DNA of 9,221 nt, taken from Longimicrobium sp. Lineage in GTDB: Bacteria; Gemmatimonadota; Gemmatimonadetes; Longimicrobiales; Longimicrobiaceae. This document shows, piece by piece, positions 1-6,483 of this stretch. The notes beneath the pieces were generated by a model. That model was not told the origin of the DNA. It did not search any database and saw only the letters and a program-made list of their open reading frames with translations. Both the position numbers and the translations under genes were made by a program. The stretch covers positions 1-9,221 of the forward strand of contig JAUJMI010000121.1 in assembly GCA_030446945.1 (NCBI GenBank), written 5' to 3'. Numbering within the stretch: the stretch's first letter is position 1; every line of letters starts with the position of its first letter.

Positions 1-1916
1 AGGCCCTTGGCCATCCCCGCGATGGTGCGGACGAGCTGGGCGGTGGCGTTGTCGGGGTGCATGCGGCTCACGAAGGAGCGGTCGATCTTGAGCGCGCCGA
101 TGGGGAAGCGGTGCAGGTACGCCAGCGACGAGTAGCCCGTGCCGAAGTCGTCCAGCTGCAGGTCGATCCCCAGCGCCTGGAGCTGCTGCAGCCTCGCCGC
201 GGCCGTGCCGCCGCCCTCCATCAGCACGCTCTCGGTGAGCTCCAGCTTCAGGTGCCGCGCGTCCAGCCCCGTGTCGGCCAGGGTGCGGCGGACGTGGCTC
301 ACCAGCCCCGGGTGCGCGAACTGGCGGGCGCTCAGGTTGACGCTCATGGCGATGCGCGCGTGGGCGAACTCCCGCCGCCACTCCGCCAGCCGGTCGCACG
401 CCTCCGCCAGCACCCACTCCCCCAGCGGCACGATGGCCCCCGTCTCCTCGGCGGTGCCGATGAAGTCGTTGGGAGCGATCATCCCCTGCTCGGGGTGCAT
501 CCAGCGGCAGAGCGCCTCCACCCCGATCATCCGCCCCGTCGCCAGCGCCACGATGGGCTGGTAGTGGAGGACGAACTCGCCGCGGGCCAGCGCGCGGCGC
601 AGGTCGGTCTCCATCTGCAGGCGGGCCAGGGCGCGGGCGTGCATTGCGCGGTCGAACACCTCGTAGTGCGCCCCGCCCCCACCCTTGGCGCGGTACATCG
701 CCATGTCCGCGTTGCGCAGCAGGTACTCCGGCCGGTCGTGCCCCGCATCGCCCAGCGCGATCCCGATGCTGGCGGCCGTGAACACCTCGTAGCCGCTCAG
801 GTTGACCGGCGCCGCGACCGTCGCCGCGATCCGCTCGGCCACCAGCACGGCGTGGGCGGGGTCCTCCAGCTCCTCCAGCAGCACCGCGAACTCGTCGCCG
901 CCGAAGCGGGCCACGGTGTCGTCCTCGCGCACGCACCCCTTCAGCCGCCCCGCCACCGCCACCAGCAGCTCGTCGCCCACGTGGTGGCCCAGCGAGTCGT
1001 TGACCACCTTGAAGCGGTCCAGGTCCAGAAAGAGGACGGCCGGCGGCGGCGTCTCGCCGCGGCGATGGCGGACCAGAGCGGCCGCAAGGCGCTGCATGAA
1101 GAAGGGGCGGTTGGGAAGCCCCGTCAGCGCGTCGTGCATGGCGTCGTGGAAGAGGCGCGCCTCGCTCTGCTTGCGCTCCGTCACGTCCTCGCCGAAGAGG
1201 TGCACCGTCCCCAGCGCGGGCTGCGGGTTGTAGAGCCACGCCACCACGCGCCCGCCCACCCCCACCTCCACGTCACGCACCCCCACCCCCATCTCCAGCG
1301 CGCGGCGCACGATGTCCGCGTGGTCCTCGGGCAGGAGGCCGTGCGCGCTCTCCAGCCCCGCCTCGCGGATGATGCGCTCGGCGGCGGGGTTGGCGTAGCG
1401 CACCTCCCCCTCGGCGCCGCACTCCAGGATCGGCGAGGGGGTGGCGCGCGGGAAGGCGGCCAGGCGCGCGCTCTCCTCCTCCGCCCGCTTGCGCCCGGTG
1501 ACGTCGCGCGAGTTGACGATGATCCCGCGCACGGTGGGGTCGTCCAGCAGGTTGGTGCCCACCCCTTCGAAGATCCGCCAGCTCCCGTCGCGATGCCCCA
1601 CGCGGAACTCCAGCCCGCGCCCGGCGCCCGGGGCGTAGCGATCCAGCCGCAGCGCGGCCATGGCACTCTCCCGGTCGTCGGGGTGCATCAGATCCAGCGC
1701 CATGCGCCCGATCAGCTCCTCCGGCGAGAACCCCAGCAGCCGCTTGACCGACGGAGTGATGTAGCGCGTCGTGCCATCCGCGTTGATCACGTGGATGACG
1801 TCGCGCGCGTTCTCCACCAGCGAGCGGAAGTACGCGTCGCTCTCCCGCAGCGTGCGGACCCCCTCCGCCGGGGAGAGAAAGGTGTAGCCGTGGAGCGGGG
1901 GCGTGTTGGCGGACAA
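1..1916 (-). CDS. PAS-PAS-GGDEF-EAL cyclic-di-GMP signalling protein, 3' end cut by the window
   Basis: This is a bifunctional-type cyclic-di-GMP enzyme: GGDEF domains make c-di-GMP from two GTP, and EAL domains hydrolyse it. About 638 residues are visible from a TTG at 1916. PAS 1 spans about residues 25-140 (VIHVINADG, GFSPEELIG) and ends in DVTGRKRAEEE. PAS 2 spans about 145-255 and ends in DVTERKQSEARL. The GGDEF domain spans about 260-425 with LTGLPNR, an intact RFGGDEF (339-343 for GGDEF) and an RxxD inhibitory site (REDD) five residues before it. The EAL domain starts near 443 and keeps GVEALCRW, SVNLSARQF, ELTES, LDDFGTGYSSL and KIDRSFV, so both active sites look intact. The last ~100 EAL residues lie outside the window. 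No transmembrane segment is visible, so it is probably a cytoplasmic PAS-gated sensor. The start is uncertain: no ATG or GTG lies in this frame upstream of PAS 1, the TTG has no clear ribosome site, and the better initiation signals lie one frame away. Confidence 0.93.
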   Translation of the reverse strand, partial: MSANTPPLHGYTFLSPAEGVRTLRESDAYFRSLVENARDVIHVINADGTTRYITPSVKRLLGFSPEELIGRMALDLMHPDDRESAMAALRLDRYAPGAGRGLEFRVGHRDGSWRIFEGVGTNLLDDPTVRGIIVNSRDVTGRKRAEEESARLAAFPRATPSPILECGAEGEVRYANPAAERIIREAGLESAHGLLPEDHADIVRRALEMGVGVRDVEVGVGGRVVAWLYNPQPALGTVHLFGEDVTERKQSEARLFHDAMHDALTGLPNRPFFMQRLAAALVRHRRGETPPPAVLFLDLDRFKVVNDSLGHHVGDELLVAVAGRLKGCVREDDTVARFGGDEFAVLLEELEDPAHAVLVAERIAATVAAPVNLSGYEVFTAASIGIALGDAGHDRPEYLLRNADMAMYRAKGGGGAHYEVFDRAMHARALARLQMETDLRRALARGEFVLHYQPIVALATGRMIGVEALCRWMHPEQGMIAPNDFIGTAEETGAIVPLGEWVLAEACDRLAEWRREFAHARIAMSVNLSARQFAHPGLVSHVRRTLADTGLDARHLKLELTESVLMEGGGTAAARLQQLQALGIDLQLDDFGTGYSSLAYLHRFPIGALKIDRSFVSRMHPDNATAQLVRTIAGMAKG

Positions 1917-1959
1917 AGGGGGCGAGCGGCTCGGGTGGATGCGGGCCGGATTGCGCCAG

Positions 1960-1980
1960 CATCGAAACGGGTAATTCCTT
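1960..1980 (-). promoter_or_regulatory. RBS-like AAGGAA plus ATG, out of frame with the PAS-GGDEF-EAL gene
   Basis: On the minus strand AAGGAA (1980-1975) precedes an ATG at 1962-1960 by 12 nt. Translation from this ATG begins MLAQSGPHPPEPLAP and then leaves the PAS frame. Removing one C from the five-C run at 1922-1918 would join it smoothly to LSANTPPLHGYTFLSPAEG and the PAS domain. I infer that this is the natural start and that the run holds an indel, a sequencing error or a recoding site. The alternative is initiation at the in-frame TTG at 1916. Confidence 0.45.
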
Positions 1981-2000
1981 GTAAGCGGTTGTGTGCATGA

Positions 2001-2028
2001 AGAATAGCACGCCCGGCCCGCTTCGCAA
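2001..2028 (-). promoter_or_regulatory. Sigma-70-like promoter for the GGDEF-EAL gene
   Basis: On the minus strand TTGCGA (2028-2023) and TATTCT (2006-2001) are separated by 16 nt, a good match to a -35/-10 pair in otherwise GC-rich DNA. The predicted transcription start falls at or just past the ATG at 1998, which argues against that ATG and favours initiation at 1962 or 1916. This is pattern matching only. Confidence 0.5.
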
Positions 2029-2071
2029 GCAGTTGCGAACAACCGGACCGCGATCTCACATGCAGTTGGTT

Positions 2072-2101
2072 TTCTCCGCGCCTCCGCGTCTCCGCGTGAG
2101 A
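2072..2101 (-). repeat. 30-bp intergenic repeat, copy A (three CTCCGCG-type octamers)
   Basis: Read on the plus strand this is TT followed by three near-identical octamers YCTCCGCG and then TGAGA. Its exact reverse complement, 30 of 30 bases, occurs at 7460-7489. It lies between the divergent promoters of the GGDEF-EAL and Nudix genes. Similar CTCCGCG strings are seen between genes in many high-GC bacteria. It is too short and has too few units to be a CRISPR array. Confidence 0.85.
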
Positions 2102-2109
2102 TCCGCTGT

Positions 2110-2139
2110 TTGCGCCGCCACGCGGCGGGGCACTATCGT
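2110..2139 (+). promoter_or_regulatory. Possible promoter for the Nudix gene
   Basis: TTGCGC (2110-2115) and TATCGT (2134-2139) are 18 nt apart, about 38 nt ahead of the chosen GTG start. The spacing is acceptable but both hexamers are imperfect, and no strong ribosome site follows (AGGA at 2153-2156 is about 20 nt from the start). It is a weak candidate. Confidence 0.25.
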
Positions 2140-2176
2140 TGCGGGCACGCACAGGACAACTCTTCACCGGATCGCC

Positions 2177-3073
2177 GTGCCCTCCGAGCCCAACCGCCCG
2201 ACCGCCGCTTCGGCCGCGCGCCGCGCCACCGACGACCCCAACCTCTTTTTGATCCCGGAGGCCAGCCTGCCCCCCGGCTTCGCGGAGCGCGTGGACGACG
2301 AATCGCTGATCCCCGCACCCCCGCGCCCCGCCGCCACCGTGGCGCTGCTGCGCGAGAGCGCCGAGGGGCCGCAGGCGCTCCTCCTGCGCCGCCACGGCAG
2401 GAGCGGCTTCGCGGCGGACGCCTGGGTCTTTCCCGGCGGCGTGGTGGACAAGGCGGACCGCGAGCCCTCGCTGGCCGACCACCTGGACGGCCCCACCCCC
2501 GACGAGTGGGCCGCGCGCCTGGGAACCGGGACGCCGGAGGAGGCGCTGGGCTTCGTGGCCGCCGCACTGCGCGAGGCCTTCGAGGAGACGGGGATCCTCC
2601 TGGCCCGCGCCGACCCCGCCGCCCCGTCGCGTATCCACGACGAGGGTGCGCTCTCCGTGGCCCGCCGCGCGCTGCTGGACGGCGTGGCGACGCTGCGGCA
2701 GGTCGCGGTGGGGAACGGCGTCAGGCTGGCCGGCGACTCGCTGGCGTACCTCGCGCACTGGATCACCCCGCTGCCGGAGCCGCGCCGCTACGACACGCGC
2801 TTCTTCCTGGCGCTCGCCCCCGAAGGCGCCGAGTGCGACGCCCATGGCGAGGAGATGACCGATGCCCTCTGGTGCGGCGCCGCGGAGGTCGTCGGCCGCT
2901 TCGAGCGGGGCGAGATGAAGATGCTCCCCCCCACCGTCCACACGCTGCGCCGCCTGGCGGAGTTCGCGTCGGTGGAGGATGCCCTCGCCGCCTTTCGCGA
3001 CGCCGACATCCCCGCCATCACCCCGCGCATGCGCCGCCACCCCGGCGGCGTCGCCATCGAGGTGCCGGAATGA
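2177..3073 (+). CDS. NUDT19-like Nudix hydrolase
   Basis: This is a Nudix-superfamily hydrolase of the type related to eukaryotic NUDT19/RP2p, a group that includes CoA and acyl-CoA diphosphatases; the substrate here is inferred. The protein is 298 residues if the GTG at 2177 is the start. The fold begins near 50 (PRPAATVALLRE), followed by LLLRRHGRSGFAADAWVFPGGVVD (about 68-91). The catalytic half-box LREAFEETGILLA lies at 131-143 with the metal-binding REAFEE intact. The first half of the Nudix box (GGVVDKAD) is separated from it by about 40 residues, the split box expected of NUDT19-like proteins. YDTRFFLALAP (205-215) is also typical of this group. The start is uncertain: the frame is open to 1991, but residues before 2177 are repeat-derived, there is no convincing ribosome site, and no ATG lies between 2177 and the Nudix core. 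It is divergent from the GGDEF-EAL gene and stands alone. Confidence 0.88.
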   Translation: MPSEPNRPTAASAARRATDDPNLFLIPEASLPPGFAERVDDESLIPAPPRPAATVALLRESAEGPQALLLRRHGRSGFAADAWVFPGGVVDKADREPSLADHLDGPTPDEWAARLGTGTPEEALGFVAAALREAFEETGILLARADPAAPSRIHDEGALSVARRALLDGVATLRQVAVGNGVRLAGDSLAYLAHWITPLPEPRRYDTRFFLALAPEGAECDAHGEEMTDALWCGAAEVVGRFERGEMKMLPPTVHTLRRLAEFASVEDALAAFRDADIPAITPRMRRHPGGVAIEVPE

Positions 3074-3077
3074 TGCG

Positions 3078-3179
3078 GGAGTGCGTGAGTGCGGGGCGGC
3101 CCACAAGCTTCGATGCACTCCGCCATTCGTCGACACGCGCGGATGCATGCATGGGCCCGTCCCCCAGGTAGTTTGGGGG
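3078..3179. other. Gap between Nudix and ATPase genes, with two weak stem-loops
   Basis: The 219-bp gap after the Nudix stop holds no gene. GGAGTGC at 3078-3084 can pair with GCACTCC at 3115-3121, and a second GAGTGCG copy lies between them. CCCCCA at 3161-3166 can pair with TGGGGG at 3174-3179 across a 7-nt loop. Neither is followed by a T run, so I do not call a terminator. The rest is GC-rich with a short self-complementary ATGCATGCAT. Confidence 0.35.
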
Positions 3180-3181
3180 GA

Positions 3182-3203
3182 GGGGCAGCGAGGAACGGGC
3201 GGG
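3182..3203 (+). repeat. 22-bp dispersed repeat, copy A
   Basis: GGGGCAGCGAGGAACG followed by RGCGGG occurs here on the plus strand and again, with one mismatch, on the minus strand at 9174-9195. Both copies sit in gene-free DNA within runs of G (or C). No function can be read from the sequence. Confidence 0.7.
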
Positions 3204-3292
3204 TGGGGGCCCCAACGCACCAACACACACCTCTGTTCGACCTTCGGGGGAAAACCCTCCTCCGGCCGATGTCCAAACCCAGGGATCGATCC

Positions 3293-4753
3293 ATGGACCA
3301 GCGTCCCACCACGCTCGGCGCGCTCCGCGAGGCCGGGTACCGCACACGCTCGGTAAAGGCGGAGATGCGCGAGAACCTGATCGCGCGGCTGCGCGAGGGC
3401 GGCACCATATTCCCCGGCGTCGTGGGCTACGAGGACACCGTGGTCCCGGCGCTTTGCAACGCGGTGCTGGCCCGCCAGAACTTCATCCTGCTGGGGCTGC
3501 GTGGGCAGGCCAAGAGCCGCATCCTCCGGCAGCTCACATCGCTGCTGGACGAAGCGCTCCCCGTGCTGGCCGGCACCGAGACCAACGACGACCCGCTGCG
3601 GCCCATCTCGCGCGCCGGACGCCTGCTGGTGGAGGAGGCGGGCGACGAGGCACCCATCGCCTGGCTGGGCCGCGACGCGCGCTACGTGGAGAAGCTCGCC
3701 ACCCCCGACGTCACCGTGGCCGACCTGATCGGCGACATGGACCCCATCCGCGCCGCCCGCGGCGGGCACCTCCTTTCCGACGAGCTGTCCATCAACTACG
3801 GCCTCCTGCCGCGCGCCAACCGCGGCATCTTTGCGCTCAACGAGCTGCCGGACCTTTCGGGCAAGGTGCAGGTGGGGCTCTTCAACGTCCTCCAGGAAGG
3901 CGACATCCAGATCAAGGGCTACCCGGTGCGCCTGCCGCTGGACGTGCTCCTGGTGTTCAGCGCCAACCCGGAGGACTACACGGCGCGCGGCAAGATCATC
4001 ACCCCGCTCAAGGACCGCATCGGCGCCGAGATCCTGACGCACTACCCGCGCTCACCCGAGGAGGCGATGACGATCACCGCGCAGGAAGCGCAGATCGCGC
4101 GCGACGGGGTGCCGGTCTCGGTGCCCCCCTTTGTGGCCGAGCTGGTGGAGCGCGTGGCCTTCCTGGCCCGGGACGACAAGCGCATCGACCGGCGCAGCGG
4201 CGTCTCGCAGCGCATGCCCATCTCGGTGATGGAAACCGCCGTATCCAACGCCGAGCGCCGCGCCCTCCTGGCCGGCGAGGCGCAGGTGGTGCCGCGCGTG
4301 GCCGACGTGTACGCCGCGCTCCCCTCCATCACGGGGAAGATGGAGCTGGAGTACGAGGGCGAGCTGCAGGGCTCCGAGACGATCGCAAGGGACCTGATCG
4401 CCGCCGCCGCGCGCGAGCTCTTCGACCAGGTGTGGGAGGTGGACTCGATGGACACCATCGTCGAGCACTTCGACCGCGGCGGGGTCCTGCAGGTCTCCGA
4501 CAGCGCGTCGGCGGAAGCGGCGCTGGGGGGGCTCGGAGGTGTGCCCGGGCTGGTGGAGGCGCTGGAGGAGGTGGGGATGTACCGCCGCGAGGACCCGGGC
4601 ACCACGGTCGCCGCCGCCGAGCTGCTGCTGGAGGGCCTCGCAGCGCACCGCCGCATCTCGCGCGCCGAGCAGGGGTACGCCCGCGCGCGCGCCGAGCCCA
4701 AGTCCAAAGGGAAGGGCGGGGGGTTCCAGTTCGGCCAGGACCTGTTCGCGTAG
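3293..4753 (+). CDS. ChlI/BchI-like AAA+ ATPase (COG1239 type)
   Basis: This is a cytoplasmic AAA+ ATPase related to the I subunit of magnesium chelatase and to MoxR-type ATPases. Such proteins remodel a partner, usually one with a von Willebrand factor A domain; chlorophyll synthesis is not implied. It has 486 residues. The P-loop is at 68-75 (GLRGQAKS, with Ala where the usual second-last Gly sits). A BchI-type insertion covers about 100-165. The Walker B position is at 179-184 (IFALNE, Asn for the usual Asp), followed by [20 protein letters not shown]. Sensor 1 is FSANPEDY (222-229) and the arginine finger region is ITPLKDRIG (236-244). As I recall, the NELPDL and SANPEDY forms are normal for this branch. 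The ATG at 3293 is preceded by AGGG at 3281-3284, eight bases away; an in-frame ATG at 3269 lacks such a site. The C-terminus ends in a KSKGKGGG linker and FQFGQDLFA. No VWA partner gene is present in the window. Confidence 0.9.
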   Translation: MDQRPTTLGALREAGYRTRSVKAEMRENLIARLREGGTIFPGVVGYEDTVVPALCNAVLARQNFILLGLRGQAKSRILRQLTSLLDEALPVLAGTETNDDPLRPISRAGRLLVEEAGDEAPIAWLGRDARYVEKLATPDVTVADLIGDMDPIRAARGGHLLSDELSINYGLLPRANRGIFALNELPDLSGKVQVGLFNVLQEGDIQIKGYPVRLPLDVLLVFSANPEDYTARGKIITPLKDRIGAEILTHYPRSPEEAMTITAQEAQIARDGVPVSVPPFVAELVERVAFLARDDKRIDRRSGVSQRMPISVMETAVSNAERRALLAGEAQVVPRVADVYAALPSITGKMELEYEGELQGSETIARDLIAAAARELFDQVWEVDSMDTIVEHFDRGGVLQVSDSASAEAALGGLGGVPGLVEALEEVGMYRREDPGTTVAAAELLLEGLAAHRRISRAEQGYARARAEPKSKGKGGGFQFGQDLFA

Positions 4754-4767
4754 CCTGACAGCAACAG

Positions 4768-4842
4768 CCTCACACCGAGTACACAGAGGGAACCGCAAGC
4801 TATTGAGAAACCTTTTGCCGTTCTCTCTGTGACTCTGTGAGG
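4768..4842. repeat. Inverted hairpin repeat, short-interior copy 1
   Basis: Starting 15 bp after the ATPase stop, the left arm 4768-4793 contains CACCGAGTACACAGAGGGAA. It is imperfectly complementary to the right arm 4820-4842 (GTTCTCTCTGTGACTCTG then TGAGG), with about 26 nt between them. The arms carry the same CAC-GAG-CACAGAGGGAA modules as the hairpin at 7509-7586. A 14-bp module CCGTTGCAGTTCTC follows at 4846-4859, and its reverse complement lies at 7485-7498. It may fold in RNA at the 3' end of the ATPase transcript, but no T run follows. Confidence 0.75.
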
Positions 4843-4885
4843 CCCCCGTTGCAGTTCTCACGGGTACGGCTTTCGCTCCAGATGG

Positions 4886-4921
4886 GAGCCTCGCGCACCG
4901 TGGCGCGGGGCTCTTTGTCTT
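4886..4921 (+). terminator. Intrinsic terminator or attenuator ahead of the small membrane protein gene
   Basis: GAGCCTCGCGC (4886-4896) pairs with GCGCGGGGCTC (4903-4913) over 11 positions with only one G-T wobble and a 6-nt loop. TTTGTCTT follows at 4914-4921. This is the best rho-independent terminator in the window. It lies 132 bp beyond the ATPase stop but only 16 bp before the start of the next gene, so it could also act as a leader attenuator of the 4938-7452 gene group if a promoter lies upstream of it. Confidence 0.75.
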
Positions 4922-4937
4922 CAGCCGGGGAAGCTGC

Positions 4938-5264
4938 ATGGCCACCGACGGGGCGATCGTCGCCATCCTTGCCGCGCAGGCGCAGGCGGACCGGCACGCG
5001 TTCGAAGCCTTTCGCGCGTCGGACGCCACGGCCCCGGAGAGGGCGAAGACGCTGAATGAGCTGGCGCTTCCCGAGAGCATGGCGCTGCGCGCGCTCACCA
5101 ACCGCGGCATCGTGCGCCACGCGGAGCCGCGGCTCTTCTGGCTGGACGAGCGCAAGGCCGCCGAAAGGTCGCGCGCGCGCACGCCGGTGCTGATCGCCGT
5201 CCTTGCCCTGCTGATGCTGCTCGGGGCGACGTTCGCGGTGCTGATGAACCTTCGACAGGGTTGA
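4938..5264 (+). CDS. Small single-pass membrane protein, function unknown
   Basis: This 108-residue protein has a charged, Ala-rich N-terminal part (1-80) and one predicted membrane helix at about 83-103 (PVLIAVLALLMLLGATFAVLM), with only a short tail after it. The basic stretch KAAERSRARTP just before the helix favours a cytoplasmic N-terminus. Residues 35-75 (ERAKTLNELALPES, ALRALTNRGIVRH, PRLFWLDERKAAE) resemble the end of a small winged-helix-like fold with a GIVR-x-LFWLDE hairpin, seen in other small bacterial hypothetical proteins; this comparison is from memory. GGGGAAG at 4927-4933 lies 4 bp before the ATG and supports the start. It directly follows a strong hairpin terminator and precedes a YihY-family gene by 87 bp, so it may be the first gene of that transcript. 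I do not recognise a named family. Confidence 0.75.
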   Translation: MATDGAIVAILAAQAQADRHAFEAFRASDATAPERAKTLNELALPESMALRALTNRGIVRHAEPRLFWLDERKAAERSRARTPVLIAVLALLMLLGATFAVLMNLRQG

Positions 5265-5351
5265 TGCGGCGGTGGAACCGTGCTTGCAAAGGGCGCGGCT
5301 CTCCACCCGTGCCCCGCGGCGCGGATGCGCACCCACTCCAGCGGTGAAGCC

Positions 5352-6458
5352 ATGGCAGACGCGAAGGTAGAAGCCAAGGAGTCGCTCGGCTTCATGAAGC
5401 AGACGTTCAAGGAGTTCGGCGACGACGAGTGCGCGATGCGCGCGGCGTCGCTCTCGTACTACATCGTCTTCGCGCTGGCGCCGCTCCTCCTCCTAATCAT
5501 CCTGGTCGCGAGCATCTTCGTGGACGCGGAGACCGTCCGCGCCACGATTCAGCAGCAGTTCGCGGGGATGATCGGGGACGACACGGCCAACCAGGTGTCG
5601 CAGATGATCGGCGCCGCGGACCGGAACCAGGGGAAGGGGCTCTCGTCGGTGCTGAGCACGGCGGCGCTGATCTTCGGCGCGACGGGGGCGTTCATGCAGC
5701 TGCAGAGCGCCCTCAACCGCGCGTGGGAGGTGGAGCCGGATCCCGACGCGGGCGGGATCAAGAACTTCATCTTCAAGCGCGTGCTGTCGCTGGGGATGAT
5801 CCTGGGGATCGCCTTCATGCTGCTGGTTTCGCTGGCGCTGAGCGCGTTCATCTCGGCTGCGGGGGGCGCACTGGGGGGCATGCTGGGCGGGCTGGGGACC
5901 GCGGTGCAGACGGTGCTGGACCTGGTCCTCTCGCTGGGCGTGGTGACGCTGCTCTTCGCCGCCATGTTCAAGTTCCTCCCCGACGGCGAGATCGCCTGGA
6001 AGGACGTGTGGGTGGGGGCGTTCTTCACGGCGTTCCTCTTCACGATCGGAAAGTTCGCGATCGGGCTGTACCTGGGGCGCAGCAACCCGGGCGAAGGGTT
6101 CGGCGCCGCGGCGTCGCTGGCCGTGCTCCTGGTGTGGGTCTACTACTCGTCGATGATCCTCCTCTTCGGGGCCGAGTTCACGCAGACATGGGCGCTGCGC
6201 AAGGGGAGCGGGATCGAGCCCAAGGAGGGCGCCCGCCGCATCGTGGACGAGACGCCCGGCGAGGTGGAGTACCAGCAGGCGTCGCAGCGCGGCAAGGGCG
6301 GCGGCAAGCGCTCCCATTCCTCCAGCGAGCAGTCGTCGTCCGCGCCGGCGGCTCCGGCCCCCGCCGCGGGGCGCGGGCACAGGAAGCGGAACACACCGCT
6401 GCTGGACGCGCGCCGCCGCGAGATCGCCGAGGAAGAGGCACGCAAGAAAGCGCAGTAG
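5352..6458 (+). CDS. YihY/BrkB (UPF0761) family inner-membrane protein
   Basis: This is an integral membrane protein of the YihY/virulence factor BrkB family. Its biochemical role is not established; older RNase BN naming for the family is misleading. The 368 residues show six hydrophobic helices at about 33-57, 99-120, 145-170, 187-209, 219-242 and 250-280. Family landmarks are AASLSYYIVFALAPLLLL (31-48), the FGATGAFMQLQSALNRAWEV region (108-127), FKFLPDGEIAWKDVWVGA (206-223) and YYSSMILLFGAEFTQTWA (264-281). After helix 6 comes a tail of about 88 residues rich in Gly, Ser, Ala and Pro and then in charged residues (ARRREIAEEEARKKAQ). This tail is longer than in most relatives and is probably disordered and cytoplasmic. 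The ATG at 5352 has GGTGAAG a few bases upstream; an in-frame ATG at 5325 would add nine residues without family similarity. The next gene starts 25 bp after the stop, which suggests co-transcription. Confidence 0.92.
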   Translation: MADAKVEAKESLGFMKQTFKEFGDDECAMRAASLSYYIVFALAPLLLLIILVASIFVDAETVRATIQQQFAGMIGDDTANQVSQMIGAADRNQGKGLSSVLSTAALIFGATGAFMQLQSALNRAWEVEPDPDAGGIKNFIFKRVLSLGMILGIAFMLLVSLALSAFISAAGGALGGMLGGLGTAVQTVLDLVLSLGVVTLLFAAMFKFLPDGEIAWKDVWVGAFFTAFLFTIGKFAIGLYLGRSNPGEGFGAAASLAVLLVWVYYSSMILLFGAEFTQTWALRKGSGIEPKEGARRIVDETPGEVEYQQASQRGKGGGKRSHSSSEQSSSAPAAPAPAAGRGHRKRNTPLLDARRREIAEEEARKKAQ

Positions 6459-6483
6459 CTTTCCATCAACCGTGAAGAGGACC

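Noticed and set aside
57..2000. 647-codon open frame on the plus strand opposite the GGDEF-EAL gene
   Set aside because: It is the complement of a clear PAS-PAS-GGDEF-EAL reading frame. Its translation is low-complexity Arg/His/Gln-rich with no domain, an effect of high GC.
2072..2101. CRISPR-like array of CTCCGCG units
   Set aside because: There are only three 8-bp units with no spacers and no cas gene. It is a short dispersed repeat.
3161..3179. Terminator after the Nudix gene
   Set aside because: The C5A/TG5 stem is short, is followed by G-rich rather than T-rich sequence, and is about 90 bp past the stop.
1787..4042. 751-codon open frame on the minus strand across the Nudix and ATPase genes
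   Set aside because: It runs antisense to two well-recognised genes and through their intergenic repeats, and shows no recognisable domain.
3293..4753. Magnesium chelatase subunit for (bacterio)chlorophyll synthesis
   Set aside because: The sequence is ChlI-like, but no chlD, chlH or other pigment gene is nearby, and the NELPDL/SANPEDY branch is widespread in non-phototrophs.
4052..5410. 452-codon open frame on the minus strand
   Set aside because: It is antisense to the ATPase end and the small membrane protein gene, crosses the hairpin repeat and terminator, and has no domain.
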